From positions 62,001-126,000 of the forward strand of contig JAOATE010000003.1 of the NCBI GenBank assembly GCA_030158305.1: a stretch of 64,000 bases of DNA, written 5' to 3'. The notes beneath the pieces were generated by a model. The model did not search any database. It had not been told where the DNA came from and worked only from the letters and a program-made list of their open reading frames with translations. This DNA is from Burkholderiaceae bacterium. GTDB lineage: Bacteria > Pseudomonadota > Gammaproteobacteria > Burkholderiales > Burkholderiaceae_B. Position numbers and translations under genes: made by a program. The first letter of the stretch is position 1; each line of letters opens with the position of its first letter. Below are positions 60,734 through 64,000 of this stretch, piece after piece.

Positions 60734-61750
60734 TTAAACTTGAGACTCGCGCCATGCCAATAAGCGCGTCACACCTTCGCGCATTTCTACGATAGGCTTC
60801 CAACCAATCACCTCACCCGCCTTGTCATGGGGAATATGGAAAGCACCGCCAGAGGTTAAACGTACCTTGCCCGGGGGATCAGGACGCACCTCAGGCTTGA
60901 GATCGCTTTTGCAAAACTCAAGCACCAGATTGACCAGTTCGCCAGTGGTGATCGGAGCAGGACCCGAGACATTGACCGCTACATCCGTTGCGGTGCTTTG
61001 CAGCGCCGCAACGTTGGCGCGCGCGACATCGGAGACATGCACAAAATGTTTTGTATCCTTGCCATCACCTGGCAAGATTGGCGCCTCGCCCTTACGCACA
61101 CGATCATAGGTTTCCATGATGTAGAGCGAATTGGCGGCGCGATAGTGTTGGCGCTCTCCATATACGGTCGAATAGCGCAACACCACGTAGTCTTGACCAA
61201 AAGTCTGGTGGTAGTGGCGGCACAATTGCTCGCCCATGATTTTGGAGGCACCGTACAAAATCGCTGCAGGCGGTGCACCAACGGAGTGAAAAGGAATCTC
61301 TTCGGCGAGCGCGCCCTTGATGCCCGGACCATAGCCATACACAGCATTAGAAGAGGCGAAGATGATTTTCTTGACCTTGTTCACGCGGCAGGCTTCAAGC
61401 ATGTTTTGCGCACCACGAATATTGACATCGACAGCCTGCCAAGGTGTCTGTGAGAAGCCCAAGGTCATATAGGCCGCCAAATGGATCACGCCATCGACAT
61501 CTTCGGTCGCCATCAATAAGTCAGGCAAACGCATTAAGTCCGCACGAACAATTTTGATGCGGGGATCGTTCTGCAGATGCGCAATCGCCTCCATGGAACC
61601 GAAGGAGAAATTATCGAGCAAGAGGACTTCGCGGGCGCCTTCTTTGAGCAAGAGATCTGCAGTGTGCGAGCCCACCAGGCTCGCAGCACCCGCGATCAAA
61701 ATCCGCGAATTTTTAATAATGAGGGCCTGACCTTTTTTTGTCGTTGTCAT
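60734..61750 (-). CDS. NAD-dependent epimerase/dehydratase (extended SDR)
   Basis: A ~338-residue sugar-nucleotide epimerase-like enzyme of the extended SDR family. The nucleotide motif reads ILIAGAASLVGSHTADLLL instead of the usual GGxGFIG, and the catalytic YxxxK is YGASK in AAILYGASKIMGEQL, with the serine in IFASSNAVYGYGPG. HFVHVSDVARANVAAL is the usual later motif. Start at ATG 61750 or at GTG 61765, which would overlap the preceding stop by four bases. Substrate unknown; the neighbours suggest small-molecule metabolism. Confidence 0.88.
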   Translation of the reverse strand: MTTTKKGQALIIKNSRILIAGAASLVGSHTADLLLKEGAREVLLLDNFSFGSMEAIAHLQNDPRIKIVRADLMRLPDLLMATEDVDGVIHLAAYMTLGFSQTPWQAVDVNIRGAQNMLEACRVNKVKKIIFASSNAVYGYGPGIKGALAEEIPFHSVGAPPAAILYGASKIMGEQLCRHYHQTFGQDYVVLRYSTVYGERQHYRAANSLYIMETYDRVRKGEAPILPGDGKDTKHFVHVSDVARANVAALQSTATDVAVNVSGPAPITTGELVNLVLEFCKSDLKPEVRPDPPGKVRLTSGGAFHIPHDKAGEVIGWKPIVEMREGVTRLLAWRESQV

Positions 61751-61761
61751 GATGAGAGGGC

Positions 61762-62682
61762 TCACACAGCAGGTTTTAAATAAACAGGGGCAATCGACTC
61801 GAGGGCGGTTGGCACAATCCCGAGCAGTGGGTTCATGGGGGCATGGCTAATGTTGTCTACCGTCAAGGAAGCGAGATTGTCACGCGACATCAAGGGCTCA
61901 CCAGGCAAACACTCAAAGAAGAAAGCTTGCATTCGCCCAATTGAAAGCGGCAAGGGCAAGACAGGACGAGGGTGACCACTCCACAACGCGGCGAGTTCGA
62001 CCAACTCACCTAGCGTGTAAACACGCGGACCGGCGAGATCAAACGTTTGGCCACATGCCCAAGGCTGTGACATTGAATTGAGAATGGCTTCGGCAACATC
62101 CATCACAAAGACAGGCTGCATCTTGGCTTTGGTACCTGCGATCGGCAACACGGGGAAAAACCGCGCTAACCGAGCAAACATATTCATAAACTGATCCTCG
62201 GGGCCAAAGACAACCGAGGGTCTGAAAATAGTGAAACCATCATTGCCCGCAGCGTGATAAGCAGCTTGGATAGCCTGTTCACCCGCCGCCTTGGAGCGCA
62301 AATAGCCACTCGGGGCCTGTGCATCGGCGCCCAATGCACTGACGTGCATCAAGCGTTTGGTACCGTTTGCCAGGCAAGCCTGTGCGATACGCTTGGGCAA
62401 CTGGACATGGGCACGCTCAAAGTCAGGCCCGAAAGGCTGACCCGGGCGACTGTGCAAAATCCCGACGAGATTGATCACCACGTCACAACCTGCTACCAGC
62501 CGATTTAGATCCACATCCTCATGAATATTGGCTTGCATGACGGTAACAGTGGGGTGCACGAGCAGCGCGCGACCGTGCTGATATTGTCTGGTCGGGACAT
62601 GCACGACATGCCCTTGGGCCACTAGACGACCGACGATTTGTCGGCCCAGAAAACCCGCACCACCAATCACCAGAACACGCAT
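61762..62682 (-). CDS. NDUFA9-like atypical SDR protein
   Basis: A 306-residue NAD(P)-binding protein of the atypical SDR group to which the complex I accessory subunit NDUFA9 belongs. It begins VLVIGGAGFLGRQIVGRLVAQGHVV and shows VINLVGILHSRPGQPF, RLMHVSALGADAQAPSGYLRSKAAGEQAI and IFRPSVVFGPEDQFMNMFARL, all typical. Bacterial members are thought to be NAD(P)H-dependent or quinone-linked, but the substrate is not known. It is 18 bases downstream of the dehydratase gene. Confidence 0.9.
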   Translation of the reverse strand: MRVLVIGGAGFLGRQIVGRLVAQGHVVHVPTRQYQHGRALLVHPTVTVMQANIHEDVDLNRLVAGCDVVINLVGILHSRPGQPFGPDFERAHVQLPKRIAQACLANGTKRLMHVSALGADAQAPSGYLRSKAAGEQAIQAAYHAAGNDGFTIFRPSVVFGPEDQFMNMFARLARFFPVLPIAGTKAKMQPVFVMDVAEAILNSMSQPWACGQTFDLAGPRVYTLGELVELAALWSGHPRPVLPLPLSIGRMQAFFFECLPGEPLMSRDNLASLTVDNISHAPMNPLLGIVPTALESIAPVYLKPAV

Positions 62683-62700
62683 CGCTCACTCCAAAAAAAC

Positions 62701-63672
62701 TTAAACTTGCGTCAAAAAGCCCGCATAGGCCTGCAAGTCTACATTACCACCGCTAATGATCACGCCCACGCGCGCGTCCTTTTCTACTGGAAGGACACCT
62801 TGCAAGAGCGCGGCAGCACCGAGGCAACCTGTCGGCTCGACCACCATTTTCATGCGCTCAGCAAAGAAACGCATCGTGTCGAGCAATTGAGGGTCTGTGA
62901 CGGTCAAAATATCGGTGACCCGCTGTTTGATCACACCGAATGTCAGCTGTCCAAGATACAGCGTGAGCGCACCGTCCGCGATGGAACGGGGTGGATCGAT
63001 ATGCACGACTTCACCTTTGCGCAATGACTGCTGTCCGTCGTTACCGGCCTCGGGTTCGACGCCGAAGACCTTGCACTTGGGGCTCAACGCATAAGCGGAT
63101 AATGCGCTTCCAGAGAGCAAACCACCACCGCCCAAACACACGAGCAAATAATCAAGCTCGCCGACATCTTCGATGAGTTCTTTCGCGGCAGTGCCCTGAC
63201 CGGCGATCACATGGAGGTGATCATAAGGAGGGATCAGTGCCATACCCGTCTTTTTTTGCATCTCACGGGCAATGTCATCACGACTTTCTTTGTAACGGTC
63301 ATAGCTCACCACCGTTGCTCCGTAGCCTTGGGTCGCTGCTTTTTTAGCTGCGGGGGCATCATGCGGCATGATGATCGTGGTCGCCACGCCAAGCAGCTTG
63401 CCGGCCAGCGCGATCGCCTGGGCATGGTTACCCGAGGAAAACGTCAGTACCCCTGCACGGCGTTGCTCGGGAGATAGGTTGGCAATCGAATTGTAAGCAC
63501 CGCGAAACTTAAAGGCGCCTGTGCGCTGAAAATTGTCGCATTTAAAGAACACCTGCGCACCCGTCATCCGATCCGCTGTTGACGAAGTCAGCACAGGCGT
63601 TCGGTGGGCAACCCCTTTCAGCGTCTCAGACGCACGGATCACATCTTCATATGTTGGCAACACGATAGACAT
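62701..63672 (-). CDS. threonine/serine dehydratase-type PLP enzyme
   Basis: A ~323-residue fold-type II PLP enzyme. I start at MSIVLPTYEDVIRA; the track start lies 20 residues upstream. The PLP lysine is in TGAFKFRGAYNSIANL, the phosphate loop SSGNHAQAIALAGKLLG, and the glycine loop LVCLGGGGLLSG. No C-terminal regulatory ACT-like domain is present, so it is the catabolic type: threonine dehydratase, serine racemase or threo-3-hydroxyaspartate ammonia-lyase, which look alike by eye. First gene of the minus-strand set next to ruvB. Confidence 0.92.
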   Translation of the reverse strand: MSIVLPTYEDVIRASETLKGVAHRTPVLTSSTADRMTGAQVFFKCDNFQRTGAFKFRGAYNSIANLSPEQRRAGVLTFSSGNHAQAIALAGKLLGVATTIIMPHDAPAAKKAATQGYGATVVSYDRYKESRDDIAREMQKKTGMALIPPYDHLHVIAGQGTAAKELIEDVGELDYLLVCLGGGGLLSGSALSAYALSPKCKVFGVEPEAGNDGQQSLRKGEVVHIDPPRSIADGALTLYLGQLTFGVIKQRVTDILTVTDPQLLDTMRFFAERMKMVVEPTGCLGAAALLQGVLPVEKDARVGVIISGGNVDLQAYAGFLTQV

Positions 63673-63771
63673 TGCTTTCCTCTCATTATCGGATCTTGGA
63701 TGTAGGATAGTGTACGATTGTCCGAGCATCATTGTGCAGTCTGTACCCCTATTGGATTAATTTTTACATTC

Positions 63772-64000
63772 ATGGCTATTCAGTCAGATTCCCTCAGTTC
63801 CCGCGCCGAGGCCTCGCGTCTCGTGACGCCTCAGGCAACGACACCCAACGAAGAGACCATTGAGCGGGCGTTACGCCCCCGGGCTCTCGAGGAGTATGTC
63901 GGCCAACAGCGCGTGCGCGAACAGTTAGAGATCTTCATCGCTGCGGCGCGTCATCGCCAGGAATCGCTGGACCATGTTTTATTATTTGGCCCGCCCGGGC
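63772..64000 (+). CDS. ruvB: Holliday junction DNA helicase subunit RuvB (partial, 5' end)
   Basis: The first 76 codons of RuvB, cut by the window end and absent from the ORF track. The reading frame [17 protein letters not shown]... continues to [27 protein letters not shown] and the start of Walker A, LLFGPPG. This is the AAA+ motor that drives branch migration with RuvA. It is on the plus strand like ruvC and ruvA, 5.4 kb further on, and divergent from the dehydratase gene. Confidence 0.95.
   Translation, partial: MAIQSDSLSSRAEASRLVTPQATTPNEETIERALRPRALEEYVGQQRVREQLEIFIAAARHRQESLDHVLLFGPPG

Overview
This 64 kb window looks like ordinary chromosomal core sequence of a betaproteobacterium of the order Burkholderiales, most likely the family Alcaligenaceae. 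The reasons are: gene orders I remember from Bordetella-like genomes (ftsK-lolA-rarA-serS; recN/fur/bamE/dapB; aat-bpt-pyrD; pepP-ubiH-dusB-fis-purH-ruvC-ruvA), two orphan Bug/TctC periplasmic binding proteins, a phasin, and a DUF4212 plus VC_2705-type symporter pair. Genus cannot be settled without a search. Coding density is very high. The longest gap between genes is about 255 bases (13552-13805), so no stretch over 300 bases lacks a gene. I see no insertion sequence, prophage, CRISPR array, rRNA gene or broken gene.

Layout. 1-9549 (minus): a close-packed run ftsK, lolA, rarA, cioA, cioB, a 33-residue DUF2474 microprotein missing from the ORF track, serS, and an unknown exported protein. 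The cyanide-insensitive-type bd oxidase genes sit between rarA and serS. 9585-11244 (plus): trxB and an Smr-domain protein, which overlaps tail to tail with a minus-strand sodium:solute symporter operon (11138-13551). 13806-15088: DUF1841 protein and two small cytochromes c. 15227-20712 (plus): an overlapping MoxR ATPase / GNAT acetyltransferase / VWA protein operon, a strong hairpin, then a double-length M16 protease. 20793-26844 (minus): hrcA, hemH, grpE, dnaK, dnaJ, with two clear sigma-32 promoters (before grpE and before dnaK) and a terminator hairpin between dnaK and dnaJ. 26905-32518: nadK, recN, fur (minus), bamE, dapB, murB (minus). 32583-33933: tRNA-Gly(GCC) and tRNA-Cys(GCA) flanking a Bug protein. 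33984-39163 (plus): MFS transporter, unknown protein, NUDIX hydrolase, the two N-end-rule aminoacyl transferases aat and bpt, and pyrD. 39241-45707: phasin, IclR regulator, CinA-like protein, EI24 membrane protein (all minus), a thioredoxin-like protein (plus), a RhlE-type helicase and an AzlCD exporter pair (minus). 45889-52547: zinc-finger protein, SnoaL-like protein, YheT hydrolase, BepA-like M48 protease, galU, a CtaG-like membrane protein and pepP. 52588-64000: small membrane protein, UbiH-type hydroxylase, dusB, fis, purH, ruvC, ruvA, then five metabolic genes (aminotransferase, Bug protein, two extended SDRs, a threonine/serine dehydratase-type enzyme) before ruvB, which runs off the end.

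How the genes fit together. Most are housekeeping: translation (serS, two tRNAs, dusB), protein quality control (heat-shock chaperones, M16 and M48 proteases, N-end-rule transferases), cell division and recombination (ftsK, rarA, recN, ruvABC), envelope biogenesis (lolA, bamE, murB), respiration (cioAB, cytochromes c, ubiH) and nucleotide or cofactor synthesis (purH, pyrD, nadK, hemH). The parts most worth a second look are the MoxR-GNAT-VWA operon, the W-to-F change in the CioA GRQPW motif, the EF-hand and coiled-coil insert of the symporter, candidate operators upstream of the phasin and IclR genes, and the metabolic block between ruvA and ruvB. I found no clearly new defence or mobile system.
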